NCBI GenBank assembly: GCA_947561715.1
Contig: OX387200.1
Location: forward strand, 11,844,501-11,908,500
Direction of reading: 5' to 3'
DNA from: Ascidia mentula
Taxonomy: Eukaryota; Chordata; Ascidiacea; Phlebobranchia; Ascidiidae
DNA: 64,000 bases
Position numbers and translations under genes: made by a program. The notes below the pieces were generated by a model that ran no database searches, was not told where the DNA came from, and saw only the letters and a list, made by a program, of their open reading frames with translations. Numbering within the stretch: position 1 is the stretch's first letter; each line of letters opens with the position of its first letter. Positions 63,701 to 64,000 of this stretch are shown piece by piece.

Positions 63701-64000
63701 AAATGGACAAGTGCTGAAATCTCATAGTTACATACGTTGTGCAACCGCAAAAGCAATACTGGAATACCAGCGTTTTCCACTGTATAACAAAGCTTGTACT
63801 GAAAAAAATTATTTTTTATCGAAAAGTCATATACTGCAAAATGGACAAGTGCTGAAATCTCATAGTTACATACGTTGTGCAACCGCAAAAGCAATACTGG
63901 AGTATCAGCGTTTTCCACTGTATAATAAAGCTTGTACTGAAAAAAAATATTTTTTATCGAAAAGTCATATACTGCAAAATGGACAAGTGCTGAAATCGCA
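57797..64000 (+). repeat. 138-bp satellite array, segment C (about 45 monomers, continues past the window)
   Basis: 6204 bp, 44.96 monomers, same orientation and phase as segments A and B. It contains the seven-monomer cassette twice in full (about 59700-60290, where the last marker is replaced, and 60950-61660). A third, shortened version near 62340-62630 has two successive GTTAAATACG monomers before CATAGATACAT. The 53991-to-61640 spacing, less the transposon and its duplication, is 4416 bp, exactly 32 monomers. The last monomer is cut by the window edge. Confidence 0.97.

Overview
This window is almost entirely one tandem satellite array. A 138-bp monomer, about 35% GC with a HindIII site (AAGCTT) in nearly every copy, repeats head to tail from the first base to the last, about 418 times by length arithmetic. 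It is interrupted only by two copies of a DNA transposon. The array runs off both ends of the window. I find no host gene, rRNA, tRNA, snRNA or CRISPR. The organism is a eukaryote. The transposon carries short spliced introns and protein families typical of animal CACTA/EnSpm-like elements, so a metazoan is likely. An arthropod is a guess only; no species can be named.

Layout. 1-40404: satellite, about 293 monomers. 40405-43515: transposon copy 1 (3111 bp), flanked by the 2-bp duplication TA. 43516-54565: satellite, about 80 monomers. 54566-57796: transposon copy 2 (3231 bp), same orientation, flanked by the 2-bp duplication AT. 57797-64000: satellite, about 45 monomers. Within the array, diagnostic monomer variants recur in order and reveal ragged higher-order repeats of 4, 5, 9, 19, 22-26 and 30-32 monomers. 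The first 17 kb uses a different variant repertoire from the rest.

Coding appearance. 138 is 46 codons, so a stop-free frame in one monomer stays open through every copy. Both strands therefore show very long open frames, up to 2944 codons on the minus strand at 45679-54513. I read these as a consequence of periodicity, not as genes: variants are mostly non-synonymous in both frames, include stops and 1-bp length changes, and those lesions were themselves amplified.

The transposon has 14-bp terminal inverted repeats beginning CCC and ending GGG, subterminal repeats built on CCAAGCTTGG, GTTCACCGT and TGTTCGG, and two decayed minus-strand genes. One is the C-terminal part of a CACTA/EnSpm-type transposase, with the catalytic part missing. 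The other is the companion protein with a W-P-P-like N-terminal block, a coiled coil and a DUF4806-like block. The two copies share some apparent frame breaks but have different target sites, so they look like separate insertions of an already defective family moved in trans. Both landed within 7 bp of each other in monomer coordinates and in the same orientation.
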